A DNA stretch of 64,000 bases. Origin: an uncultured Candidatus Melainabacteria bacterium. Its GTDB lineage: Bacteria; Cyanobacteriota; Vampirovibrionia; Gastranaerophilales; Gastranaerophilaceae. Shown piece by piece: positions 7,141 to 15,985 of the stretch (the stretch's first letter is position 1; each line of letters opens with the position of its first letter). Under the pieces are notes generated by a model. The model was not told where the DNA came from and searched no databases. It saw only the letters and a program-made list of their open reading frames with translations. Location of the stretch: assembly GCA_934718275.1 (NCBI GenBank), contig CAKUZD010000005.1, positions 1-64,000 on the forward strand, given 5' to 3'. The position numbers and the translations under genes were made by a program.

Positions 7141-9813
7141 CTATTTGCTTGGGTAGTAATCTCTAACAACACCATTGAAAGCATCAATATAAATTGCTTT
7201 AATATCTTCCATCAATGGATATGCAGGGTTTGCACCTGTACATTGGTCGTCAAATGCAAGTTCTACCATTTCATCCAATTTAGCGTTGAAGTCTTCTTCT
7301 GATACACCAAATTCTTTAATAGAGAATGGTAAGTTGATTTTCTTCATCAAATCTTCAATAGCTTTGATGTACAATTCAACTTTTTCATCATCAGTTTTTC
7401 CGCCCAAACCAAGTTCGTCAGCGATTTGACCATATTTAGCCTTAGCGTTAGGGAACTTGTATTGAGGGAAGATTGCTTGTTTTTTAGGACAATCAACTGC
7501 GTTGTATTTGATGATTTGTCTGAATAACAATGCGTTAGCTACACCGTGTGGTACGTGGAACATAGCACCTAGTTTGTGAGCCATTGAGTGGCACAAACCT
7601 AAGAATGAGTTAGCGAATGCCATACCTGCAATTGTTGCTGCATAGTGCATTTTTTCTCTTGCGATAGGATCGTTAGCACCTTCTTTGTATGATCTTTCCA
7701 AGTATCTGAAGATTAATTTAGCTGCTTCCAAAGCGTTTGAATTTGTAAAGTTTGTAGCCATACAAGATACGTAAGCTTCAGTAGCGTGAACTAATGCGTC
7801 AATACCTGATGCAGCTGTTAATCCTTTAGGCATTCCATCAACGAAGTTAGGATCAATGATTGACATATTTGGAGTCAAAGCATAATCTGCAATCGCATAT
7901 TTTACGTGAGTTTCATCATCAGTGATGATTGCGAACGGTGTAACTTCTGAACCTGTACCTGAAGTTGTTGGAATAGCAACCATTGTAGCTTTTTTGCCAA
8001 GCTCAGGAATTCTGCAAATTCTTTTTCTGATGTCTAAAAATCTCATAGCAACATCTTCAAATACTGTGTCAGGTTGTTCATATAGTAACCACATAATTTT
8101 AGCTGCATCCATTGGAGAACCGCCACCTAATGAAATGATTACATCAGGTTCGTAAGGTTTCATAATTTCCATAGCTTGTCTGATTGTAGACAATGTTGGA
8201 TCCGGTTTAACGTCAAAGAAGATTTCATGGTCTATACCAACTTCATCCAATACTTTAACAATATTATCTACAGCACCGGAATTGAATAAAAATCTGTCTG
8301 TTACGATAAATGCACGTTTTTTGCCTTCAAGTTCACGAAGTGCTAAATCAACAGCGCCTCTTTTGAAGTAAACTTTTGGCGGAACTTTGAACCAAAGCAT
8401 ATTTTCTCTCCTTTCAGCAACTGTTTTGTAGTTCAATAAGTTTTCAACACCGATGTTACCGGATACAGCGTTTTTACCCCAAGAACCGCAACCTAATGAT
8501 AATGATGGTTCTAATTTGAAGTTGAATAAGTCTCCGATACCACCTAATGCAGATGGAGAGTTGATTAATACACGGCAAGCAGGCATCATTTTTGCGTATT
8601 TGTCAATTCTTTCTTGGCTTCTTGCATCTGTATAAAGGTCTGCTGTGTGACCGGCACCACCTTTAGATACCAATTCGTAAGCAACTTGTGCAGCAGCTTC
8701 AAAATCTTTTGCTCTGTACATAGTTAAGATTGGAGAAAGTTTTTCTCTTGAGAATGGGTCTTCCCAATCAACAGATGGTCTTTCAGCTAATAAGATTTTT
8801 GAAGTTTCCGGAATGCTAAAGCCGGATAATTTAGCGATGTTGTAAGCGCTCTTACCAACGATATCAGGGTGAGCAGTACCACGTTTAGGGTCGATGAATG
8901 GAAGGTCTATCATTTTCTTTTCTTCAGCAGAGTTCAAAAGATATGCACCTCTGTAAATAAATTCTTTTTTTACAGCTTCATAAATTTCATCAACAACAAC
9001 AACAGATTGCTCAGATGCGCAAATCATACCGTTGTCAAAAGTTTTTGACATAAGGATTGAAGAAACAGCCATTTGAATATCTGCAGTTTCATCAATTAAA
9101 GCGCAAGCATTACCCGGACCAACACCTAATGCAGGGTTTCCTGAAGAATAAGCAGCTTTAACCATTCCCGGACCGCCTGTAGCTAAGATGCAAGCAATAT
9201 TTGGGTGTTTCATTAATTGGCTTGACAATTCGATAGATGGAACGTCAATCCAGCCGATAATGTCTTCCGGAGCACCAGCTTTAACAGCAGCTTCCAAAAC
9301 GATTTTTGCAGCCGCGATAGTTGATTTTGTAGCTCTAGGGTGTGGTGAAAAGATGATTGCGTTTCTTGTTTTTAAAGCGATTAAAGATTTGAAGATTGCA
9401 GTTGAAGTTGGGTTAGTTGTAGGAACGATACCTGCAATAACACCAAGAGGTTCTGCAACAACTTTAATGCCGTTTGCTTTGTCCTCTTTAATAACGCCAC
9501 AAGTTTTAGCGTATTTATGTTTGTTATAAATATATTCTGATGCAAAGTGGTTTTTAATGATTTTATCTTCTAAAACACCCATTCCTGTTTCTTCGAAAGC
9601 CAATCTAGCTAGAGGAATACGAGCTTTGTCTGCTGCAGTAGCGGCAGCTTTGAAGATTGCATCAACTTGTTCTTGAGTAAATGTTGCGAAAATCTTTTGA
9701 GCTTTTTTTGCTCTTTCGATAAGCAATTCCAATTGTTCAGCACTGTCAACAAGAGAAGACTTGTTTAATGTCTTTTCAAGGTTTTCAACAGTTTTTTTGC
9801 TTTTTGTTGTCAT
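7141..9813 (-). CDS. adhE: Bifunctional aldehyde/alcohol dehydrogenase
   Basis: AdhE reduces acetyl-CoA to acetaldehyde and then ethanol, re-oxidising two NADH in fermentation. The 890 aa show the full fusion. An N-terminal CoA-acylating aldehyde dehydrogenase spans about 1-440, with the catalytic Cys in NGMICASEQS near residue 265. A linker and a C-terminal iron-dependent alcohol dehydrogenase span about 470-890. Its metal ligands lie in DALVHATEAY, GLCHSMAHKLG and VPHGVANALL, and its nucleotide-binding glycines in SLGGGSPMDAAK. AdhE forms spirosome filaments in other bacteria. AAGGAG precedes the ATG. It is a single-gene unit with its own promoter, terminator and a Rex-like operator. It implies an anaerobic lifestyle. 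Confidence 0.97.
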   Translation of the reverse strand: MTTKSKKTVENLEKTLNKSSLVDSAEQLELLIERAKKAQKIFATFTQEQVDAIFKAAATAADKARIPLARLAFEETGMGVLEDKIIKNHFASEYIYNKHKYAKTCGVIKEDKANGIKVVAEPLGVIAGIVPTTNPTSTAIFKSLIALKTRNAIIFSPHPRATKSTIAAAKIVLEAAVKAGAPEDIIGWIDVPSIELSSQLMKHPNIACILATGGPGMVKAAYSSGNPALGVGPGNACALIDETADIQMAVSSILMSKTFDNGMICASEQSVVVVDEIYEAVKKEFIYRGAYLLNSAEEKKMIDLPFIDPKRGTAHPDIVGKSAYNIAKLSGFSIPETSKILLAERPSVDWEDPFSREKLSPILTMYRAKDFEAAAQVAYELVSKGGAGHTADLYTDARSQERIDKYAKMMPACRVLINSPSALGGIGDLFNFKLEPSLSLGCGSWGKNAVSGNIGVENLLNYKTVAERRENMLWFKVPPKVYFKRGAVDLALRELEGKKRAFIVTDRFLFNSGAVDNIVKVLDEVGIDHEIFFDVKPDPTLSTIRQAMEIMKPYEPDVIISLGGGSPMDAAKIMWLLYEQPDTVFEDVAMRFLDIRKRICRIPELGKKATMVAIPTTSGTGSEVTPFAIITDDETHVKYAIADYALTPNMSIIDPNFVDGMPKGLTAASGIDALVHATEAYVSCMATNFTNSNALEAAKLIFRYLERSYKEGANDPIAREKMHYAATIAGMAFANSFLGLCHSMAHKLGAMFHVPHGVANALLFRQIIKYNAVDCPKKQAIFPQYKFPNAKAKYGQIADELGLGGKTDDEKVELYIKAIEDLMKKINLPFSIKEFGVSEEDFNAKLDEMVELAFDDQCTGANPAYPLMEDIKAIYIDAFNGVVRDYYPSK

Positions 9814-9879
9814 ATAATTTTTCTCCTTGTATATTGTGCAAGACGCACGATTTGTAAAATAGTTTCATTTTTGTTCTAT

Positions 9880-9930
9880 TCGTGAATTATTTCACAATTG
9901 CATTATAAAATAAAGAAATTTTAAAAGCAA
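9880..9930 (-). promoter_or_regulatory. adhE promoter with Rex-type operator
   Basis: On the minus strand TTGCTT (9925-9930) and TATAAT (9902-9907) are separated by exactly 17 bp. Just downstream, 9880-9897 reads TTGTGAAATAATTCACGA, one base from the palindromic Rex consensus TTGTGAA-N4-TTCACAA. It covers the expected start of transcription. Rex represses fermentation genes until NADH rises, and adhE is a classic target. A hairpin (GTGC/GCAC, about 9836-9848) lies in the leader. A second dyad, TGTAA-TAT-TTACA (9932-9944), lies just upstream of -35. Confidence 0.75.
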
Positions 9931-10227
9931 GTGTAATATTTACAATCTTTATATGAATTTAATATTTGTTAAGAATATACTATTATAAGGTAATCCGGTG
10001 TAAGAAATATACTCTAAAAAATTGTCATATTGTTGTGTAAGGTTGTCTTTAGCGGACGGCAGAATTTTTTTAGATTTTTTGTGAATGTTTAAAATGGCTG
10101 TAAAACCTTATAGCCTCAACGCCTTATCGTCTTAATAACTTAAATTGTAATATTTTTTCACATGACACTAGCAAAAAAAATTTTTCTCATGTATTATTAC
10201 ATTCAATAATAAATTTAATATTTAATT
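9931..10227. other. Divergent intergenic region between adhE and the kinase gene
   Basis: No gene is seen here. It holds the 14-mer TTAATATTTGTTAA at 9959-9972 and a stretch near 10050-10070 (GGTTGTCTTTAGCGGAC). That stretch resembles a piece of repeat at 62838-62858. It also holds an A-tract/T-tract motif at 10167-10191. Confidence 0.5.
10167..10191 (+). promoter_or_regulatory. A-tract/T-tract motif, copy 1
   Basis: The block reads ACTAGC, eight A, TTTTTC, TCATG. A near-identical 25-mer is at 56768-56792 and a weaker one at 22711-22731. All are intergenic and upstream of plus-strand genes. Here it ends 36 bp before the kinase start. It may be a curved-DNA regulatory site; function is unproven. 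Confidence 0.4.
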
Positions 10228-11097
10228 ATGGATGAAGAAATGCAATTACTAATTGACAAAGAACTTAATTCCGGAGACAAGATTTTGAAGCCTGACTTCA
10301 ATTCAAAGACCGGACGCGAGCTGCTCGCCTTTTACCTCCAAACTAAGTTTAAACAGATTTTAGCTTATGATAAGCGTTGTAAAGCGCCAATATTTAAAGA
10401 AGTTGATCCATCGTTTATTTCCCGTTTTACGAAACGCTTGATTACAAATCCTGCCAAGCGCTTGTTGATTGGAATAGCCGGAGAATCAGCGTCAGGAAAG
10501 TCGACAGTTTGTCGAGAGGTGAAGAATATAATTGAGCGCCTTGATATGCCGGTTTCTGTATTAAGTACTGATAATTATTTTAATGACATTTCTGCATTGA
10601 TTAAAAAATTTGGAAGTTTTGATAATTTACGTGATAATGGTTATGATGTTGATTCCCCTAAGAGTTTTCAGTTGGATTTGCTTAGACAAGACCTGCAAGA
10701 TTTGGCGGAGGGAAAAACTGTTTACGCCCCAAGGTACGTTCCAAACGGAACAGGCGTTTCAATTCCAAATGCTTTAAAAATTGAGTCTGATAAAATAGTT
10801 GTTGTGGAAGGTATCGCTGCACTTTATGAAGATGTTCAAGATGTATTTGATGTAAAAATTTACATAGAGACAGATAATGAAATTCGATATAATCGTTTTA
10901 TGAAGCGTGCTCAGGAAGAACGAAATCAAGATAAAGAAAATGCTATGAAACATTGGCAATATTTGTTGGATGTCGGTGAAAAGTACGTTATACCTTGTAG
11001 AAATGCGGCAGATTTCGTTCTTGATGGTAATTCCGATTTGAAATATTTTGATAAAATTTTAGAATATATACATACTATTACTAACAATTTTCAATAA
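10228..11097 (+). CDS. Uridine kinase-like P-loop kinase
   Basis: The 289-aa protein has a Walker A motif GIAGESASGKST at 82-93 and DNYF at about 117-120. It also has DSPKSFQLDLL and VVVEGIAALYE, all typical of the uridine kinase/phosphoribulokinase fold. This suggests ATP-dependent phosphorylation of a nucleoside or related small molecule. About 75 residues precede the P-loop, more than in canonical Udk (P-loop near residue 10-20), so the substrate may differ. No clear Shine-Dalgarno precedes ATG 10228; ATG at 10240 is an alternative. It is a single gene upstream of the secretion operon, which has its own promoter. Confidence 0.75.
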   Translation: MDEEMQLLIDKELNSGDKILKPDFNSKTGRELLAFYLQTKFKQILAYDKRCKAPIFKEVDPSFISRFTKRLITNPAKRLLIGIAGESASGKSTVCREVKNIIERLDMPVSVLSTDNYFNDISALIKKFGSFDNLRDNGYDVDSPKSFQLDLLRQDLQDLAEGKTVYAPRYVPNGTGVSIPNALKIESDKIVVVEGIAALYEDVQDVFDVKIYIETDNEIRYNRFMKRAQEERNQDKENAMKHWQYLLDVGEKYVIPCRNAADFVLDGNSDLKYFDKILEYIHTITNNFQ

Positions 11098-11144
11098 AAA
11101 AGATATATATTTTTGTTTAAATGTCTTAATATTTTTGACACTTT

Positions 11145-11173
11145 TTGCCAACTAATAAAAAGTATGTTATAAT
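11145..11173 (+). promoter_or_regulatory. Strong promoter of the PilP/GspD/E/F operon
   Basis: TTGCCA (11145-11150), a 17-bp spacer and TATAAT (11168-11173) are present. A TG one base before the -10 gives an extended -10. Transcription would begin near 11180, so the reading-frame start at 11145 cannot be the true one. Confidence 0.75.
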
Positions 11174-11285
11174 TTTAATATCAGCATTGAGTTTTTATTT
11201 TAATAAAATACACTTAATGATTGATACATATTTTTTGATATTTTACTATAATAAAACAGAAAAAATAAGTAGAGATAGGTGGCAA

Positions 11286-11999
11286 GTGAGTAGAGATTTT
11301 ATTGATAGATTTAGAGAAGAAGATAGTAAGGACCGCTTTTGGAGCTTAAATAAGAAGATTGGGGCCGGTCTTGTAGTAATGCTTCTCGCAATTATTATGA
11401 TTAATACTTCAGGTTGTACTCAAGGAAACTCCGGAGAACAACAAACGGATGATGTTACTGTTGAAGCAAATCAAAGTCCTCAAGAAACAGTGAAGGTTGG
11501 AAATGATGGAGTTAATGCAGCTATTGCGCCTGATGATGTGGCCGGAGTAGCAGAGCAAGATGCGGTAAAGAATAATTCCATGGTTGCTATGTCTGTAGGA
11601 GATATGGGGCGTTCAGATCCATTTTTGCCGGAAGGGGAGAAGGTTGTTGTTAAACCAAAACCTAAAAAACCGGCTTATGCTAATTATTTAATGCCTCCTC
11701 CGGAGACAATTAATGTTGATTCTACGGCAACTGAGGTAATGACAACTAAAGTTTCAGGTATTATGTATGACAAATTTAATCCGTCAGCAATATTAAACAT
11801 TAATAATTCGGATTATTTGGTAAGAACCGGGGATGTTATAAACGGATATAAAATATTGTCAATAGGTAAAGAAACAGTTACCGTTCAATATGGTTCAAAC
11901 GTATATAAAGCAAGTGTTGGGGAATTATTTACCGGAGATGGTTTAAAATTTAACACTATATCTAATTTGAACAATAAATTTGGTGGTAATAGAAAATAA
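11286..11999 (+). CDS. PilP/GspC-like inner-membrane secretion protein
   Basis: The 237-aa protein has a basic cytoplasmic N-tail, one hydrophobic segment (IGAGLVVMLLAIIMINTSGC, about 23-42), an acidic Asn/Gln-rich linker, and GDMGRSDPFLPEGE. A C-terminal beta domain (KVSGIMYDKFNPSAILNIN through VRTGDVINGYKILSI) matches the PilP/GspC homology region that docks on the secretin. The Cys in TSGC may make it a lipoprotein, but Thr at -3 is unusual. The frame is open upstream to 11145, inside the promoter, so GTG 11286 with AGGTGG just before it is chosen. ATG 11217 is possible. It heads the gspD-gspE-gspF operon. Confidence 0.7.
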   Translation: MSRDFIDRFREEDSKDRFWSLNKKIGAGLVVMLLAIIMINTSGCTQGNSGEQQTDDVTVEANQSPQETVKVGNDGVNAAIAPDDVAGVAEQDAVKNNSMVAMSVGDMGRSDPFLPEGEKVVVKPKPKKPAYANYLMPPPETINVDSTATEVMTTKVSGIMYDKFNPSAILNINNSDYLVRTGDVINGYKILSIGKETVTVQYGSNVYKASVGELFTGDGLKFNTISNLNNKFGGNRK

Positions 12000-12032
12000 G
12001 CGTTAACAAATATAAATAAAGCAGGAGCAGAT

Positions 12033-13946
12033 ATGAAAAATAAAATTTCAAACAAGATTATTGCAAGTCTTATGTTAGCATCATTTGTTTTTTCAAATAG
12101 TGCTATGATGGCTTCATCAATGGAAAATGTTGGGACTTTTAAACCGGCATTGAGAGATAATAATGGAGAGTATTCTTTAAAACTTAAAGGTGATGTAAGT
12201 TTTGTAAAAAGAAATCCGTCAATCAGTATTAGTTTAAGAGATTCTGATGTAAAACAAGTATTAAGAATGTTCGCTGATAAAGCCGGAATGAATATTGTTT
12301 TTCATGACACAGTATCAGGGAATGTTACATTAGATCTTGTTGACGTTCCTTTGAACAAAGCTTTTGATATGGTTATGGAGATTAACGACCTTAACTATGT
12401 TATTGAAGATGGAACAATTATTGTTGCAAAAGCCGGTACAAGCGGATTTAATTTTGCAAAACAAGATATGACTTTAATTCCTGTAAAATATGTTAGTGCT
12501 GCTGCTCTTGCAGACTTTTTGAATAAAAACATATACTCTATTCATAAACCGGGGTTGTCAGACAAAGATATTGTTACTACAAACCCTGCTACTAACGAAT
12601 TAATCATTTTTGGTACAAAAACAGATGTTGCGATTGCTAAAAAAGTAGTGGCTCAGTTTGATAAAAAACCTCAAACAACTACATTCAGAGTAAATCACAC
12701 AACTCCTGCTGAAATGGCAAATATGATTTGTAACATGTTGCTTCCTGCGGCATCAGGAGCATCTGCGGGCGGAAGTTCATCTGAAGGAGGTTCGGGAGAT
12801 TCTTCTTCAAGTTCTTCTTCTTCTTCTGATGGAGGAGAATCAACAGGAGGAGCTGCCGGAATTATGACAGGTGCTGCTGCTGAAGCTTCAGGTGGAGGAG
12901 AAGCAGCAGGCGGAAGTTCAGGTGGAGGAAGCGGACTTGCATTGAACGCAGGTACTGTTGCTTGTACTTTGGATGGTAAACTTTCAGGTTCTGTTACATC
13001 ATTGGGATTGCAAAATATGTCAGTAGCATATTATCCTCAATTGGGGACAATAAGTGTTATTGGCGGTTCTGAAGCTCAGTTAGAAATGATTAAAGGTTTT
13101 ATTGAAGAAACAGATAAAAAACAACCTCAAGCTTATTTGGAAGTTTCAGTTGTAGAATTAAACGAAGATGGCAGTAAAACTTTAACAAATGAATGGCATT
13201 TGTTTAGTAAAATATTCTCTGCAAGTTTTGATGGAGAATCAACAAGTACTAATCCTCTATATCCAACATTCATAAAAGGAAATGGGTATAAGGTAATATC
13301 TATTTCAGAAGATGGTACTCCTGAAGAAAAATTTGTAGCAGAGAAATTTAATGGACCAATGACTTTGTCTTATGCTATTAATTATTTGGTTAAAAACTCA
13401 AAAGGTAGAGTTGTTTCAAATCCAAGGATTTTGATAACAAATGGAGAACAATCAACTATTGATATTACTCAAGATTACGTTGAATCAGTAGACTCGGAAC
13501 AAAGCGCATACACAGGCGGTACACTTGTAACAAGAACTTATAATATTAACAGTGATGCAGGTGTTAAAGTTGCAATTACTCCGTTTATCAGCCCTGATGG
13601 TTATGTGACTTTGAATATTAAGCCTGAATACTCAACAATTCTAAATACAATTTCAGCGCGTGATAGTATTGGTACATATACTGCTGCAACATTACTTTCT
13701 CACAGAAATCTTGATTTGAAAAATATTAGAATTAAAGATGGAGAAACTCTTGTAATTGCAGGTATGATTAATGAAGAAGAACAAAAATCTGTATCAAAAG
13801 TTCCGGTATTAGGAGACCTTCCGATTGTTGGTACTGTATTTAGATCAACTACTTCCGGAAAGAAGAAAAACGAAATGGTAATTATGATTACTCCTAAAAT
13901 TGTAACTGATACAGAAGATGCTGTAGGAAGTGTTGATACATTATAA
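12033..13946 (+). CDS. gspD: Type II/IV secretin (GspD/PilQ family)
   Basis: Secretins form the outer-membrane ring through which pili or substrates pass. A signal peptide (first about 28 residues) is followed by an N0-type domain (ISISLRDSDVKQVLRMFADKAGMNIVF) and an N1 repeat (LIPVKYVSAAALADFL through ELIIFGTKTDVAIAKKVV). A Ser/Gly-rich insert spans about 245-310. The secretin core is about 340-630, with GRVVSNPRILITNGE and VPVLGDLPIVGTVFRSTTSGKKKNEMVIMITPKIV. The length (637 aa) is normal. AGGAG precedes the start. The low-complexity insert, with runs of Ser codons, is an unusual loop inside the N-domain region. It lies between the PilP-like gene and gspE. Confidence 0.9.
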   Translation: MKNKISNKIIASLMLASFVFSNSAMMASSMENVGTFKPALRDNNGEYSLKLKGDVSFVKRNPSISISLRDSDVKQVLRMFADKAGMNIVFHDTVSGNVTLDLVDVPLNKAFDMVMEINDLNYVIEDGTIIVAKAGTSGFNFAKQDMTLIPVKYVSAAALADFLNKNIYSIHKPGLSDKDIVTTNPATNELIIFGTKTDVAIAKKVVAQFDKKPQTTTFRVNHTTPAEMANMICNMLLPAASGASAGGSSSEGGSGDSSSSSSSSSDGGESTGGAAGIMTGAAAEASGGGEAAGGSSGGGSGLALNAGTVACTLDGKLSGSVTSLGLQNMSVAYYPQLGTISVIGGSEAQLEMIKGFIEETDKKQPQAYLEVSVVELNEDGSKTLTNEWHLFSKIFSASFDGESTSTNPLYPTFIKGNGYKVISISEDGTPEEKFVAEKFNGPMTLSYAINYLVKNSKGRVVSNPRILITNGEQSTIDITQDYVESVDSEQSAYTGGTLVTRTYNINSDAGVKVAITPFISPDGYVTLNIKPEYSTILNTISARDSIGTYTAATLLSHRNLDLKNIRIKDGETLVIAGMINEEEQKSVSKVPVLGDLPIVGTVFRSTTSGKKKNEMVIMITPKIVTDTEDAVGSVDTL

Positions 13947-13967
13947 TTAATAAACTATTATTGAAAG

Positions 13968-15977
13968 ATGAATGAACTTTTAAACAGGTTAAAAAATAGT
14001 GTCAGTATGCAGGTACTAAACAAGGTAAATAGTGCACTATTGGAACAATATAAATTTGTTCCAATTAGTGTTAAAGATAATTACTTGTTTGTTGCAATAA
14101 ATTCATCCTCTGATAAAGAAGTTATAAATCATAAGTTAAAAGATTTTTATCCTCAACAAGTTAAATTTATTCAAGTTCCCGATCAGGATTTGTTTGATTT
14201 GATTGCGAATTTGAAGAAAGAAATGCAAAAAGATGGCTCCGATGATGGGACATCCAAGCAAGTAAAACTTGGTGAGTTGTTAATTCAAAAAGGTTATATT
14301 AATGATGTTCAATTGTTGCAGGCTTTAGCTGAAAGTAAACGTCAAAAAATACCTATTGGGTCAACTTTATTTAAACTTGGTTTTATTACTCTTGATCAGT
14401 TAAAGGAGATTTTGCACCTCCAAACTGGTTATGACCTTGTTACGCCTGAACAATTAGCTTCTCAAGACAAGTTTATAAAAATTCTGCCGGAAGATTTTAT
14501 TAAATCAAATAAAATTATTCCGATATCTTCTGATGGCAAAACGCTTATTTTGGGTGTTGTTACTCCGGTTAAGCCTGATGTTTTAAAAGATATCATTTAT
14601 ATGACAGGGCAAAACCCTAAGCAGTTATTGATGACTCATTACGAGTTCCAAAACTGTTTGAATACTTTTTTCAGTGAACAGAAAAAAGAAACAGAAAAGG
14701 TTATCAAGGAAATTGAAAACGAAGCAGAAGAATTCGAAGTTGAAGAATCTCTTGCTGACATGGTTGATAAGCAATTAAAAGATTCAACCGGTTCCGTTGC
14801 CAAATTTGTTAACCAAATTATTACAAATGCAATTGATAACAAAGTTTCCGATATTCACATTGAACCAAGACTGTCAGGCTATATTGTAAGATACAGAAAA
14901 GATGGTATGTTGCAAAAAGTTCTTGATATTCCTCCAAAGGTTGAAACATCTGTTATTGCTCGTTTTAAAGTTCTATCAAGAATGAATATTGCAGAACACA
15001 GACGTCCTCAGGATGGTACGTTCTCAATAAAATATAAAAACGGTTCTTATGACTTCCGTATAAATACTTTACCTGTTTCCGGAAAGGAAAAAGTTTGTAT
15101 CCGTGTGTTGGCGCCTGCCGTAAGTTTGAATGCTGCAGATAAAAATATTAATCTTGTTGGTGGTACACCGGAGGATATCGTAAAAATTAAAAATATGGTT
15201 AGTTGCCCGAACGGAATTATCCTGACATCAGGTCCTACAGGTTCCGGTAAAACAACTACATTGTATTCTGTACTAAAAAGTTTGAATGATGAAGACGTAA
15301 ATATTACAACAATTGAGGACCCGATAGAAATTAAACTGGAAGGTATTAACCAATCTCAAATTAATGCAAAAGCAGGTATTACATTTGCATCTTGTATGAG
15401 AGCAATCTTGAGACAAGACCCTGATATTATTCTTGTTGGAGAAATTCGTGACTACGAGACATTAGAAATTGCGATTTCTGCTGCATTGACCGGTCACTTA
15501 GTATTAAGTACTGTCCACACAAACTCCGCAGCCGCAACAGTTACTCGTTTGATTGAAATGGGTGCGAAAGATTACTTGGTATCTTCTACTTTGTCAGGGG
15601 TTATTGCTCAACGTCTTGTTAGAAAATTATGTGACGAATGTAAAGAGGAATACTTTGCAACTCATGATGAAGCAAGACAAATTATTGCAGATGAAAATGA
15701 AATTCAGGAATTTATGAAAAAACCGATTTACAGGGCAAAAGGCTGCAATAAGTGTGATTTTACAGGTTACAAAGGCAGACTTGGTGTCTATGAAATTATG
15801 ACAATTAACAAAGAAATAAAAAAATTAGTAGCATTAGGTGCTCACGATTTGGAAATTGAAGAAGCTGCCGTTAAAAACGGTATGAAAACATTGCATCAAT
15901 CTTGTATGTCACACATACTTAACGGACTTACAACAATTGATGAATTCGTCAGAGTATTAGGTGTTGTTAACGAATAG
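13968..15977 (+). CDS. gspE: Type II secretion/type IV pilus assembly ATPase
   Basis: This hexameric cytoplasmic ATPase powers pseudopilus extension. The 669 aa have an N-terminal MshEN/GspE_N region (LGELLIQKGYINDVQLLQAL and so on), then the core. The core has Walker A GPTGSGKTTT at about 422, the Asp box (EDPIEIKLEGINQSQIN), Walker B ILVGEIRD, and the His box (GHLVLSTVHTNSA). A zinc-type tetracysteine domain (CDEC near 552, CNKC near 592) is intact, as in GspE/PilB rather than PilT. The Shine-Dalgarno is weak (GAAAG). It starts 21 bp after gspD and ends 8 bp before gspF. Confidence 0.93.
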   Translation: MNELLNRLKNSVSMQVLNKVNSALLEQYKFVPISVKDNYLFVAINSSSDKEVINHKLKDFYPQQVKFIQVPDQDLFDLIANLKKEMQKDGSDDGTSKQVKLGELLIQKGYINDVQLLQALAESKRQKIPIGSTLFKLGFITLDQLKEILHLQTGYDLVTPEQLASQDKFIKILPEDFIKSNKIIPISSDGKTLILGVVTPVKPDVLKDIIYMTGQNPKQLLMTHYEFQNCLNTFFSEQKKETEKVIKEIENEAEEFEVEESLADMVDKQLKDSTGSVAKFVNQIITNAIDNKVSDIHIEPRLSGYIVRYRKDGMLQKVLDIPPKVETSVIARFKVLSRMNIAEHRRPQDGTFSIKYKNGSYDFRINTLPVSGKEKVCIRVLAPAVSLNAADKNINLVGGTPEDIVKIKNMVSCPNGIILTSGPTGSGKTTTLYSVLKSLNDEDVNITTIEDPIEIKLEGINQSQINAKAGITFASCMRAILRQDPDIILVGEIRDYETLEIAISAALTGHLVLSTVHTNSAAATVTRLIEMGAKDYLVSSTLSGVIAQRLVRKLCDECKEEYFATHDEARQIIADENEIQEFMKKPIYRAKGCNKCDFTGYKGRLGVYEIMTINKEIKKLVALGAHDLEIEEAAVKNGMKTLHQSCMSHILNGLTTIDEFVRVLGVVNE

Positions 15978-15985
15978 GAGAAACG

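Noticed and set aside
11145..11285. Upstream extension of the PilP-like frame from TTG 11145
   Set aside because: TTG 11145 is the -35 hexamer of a strong promoter, so it lies upstream of the transcript.
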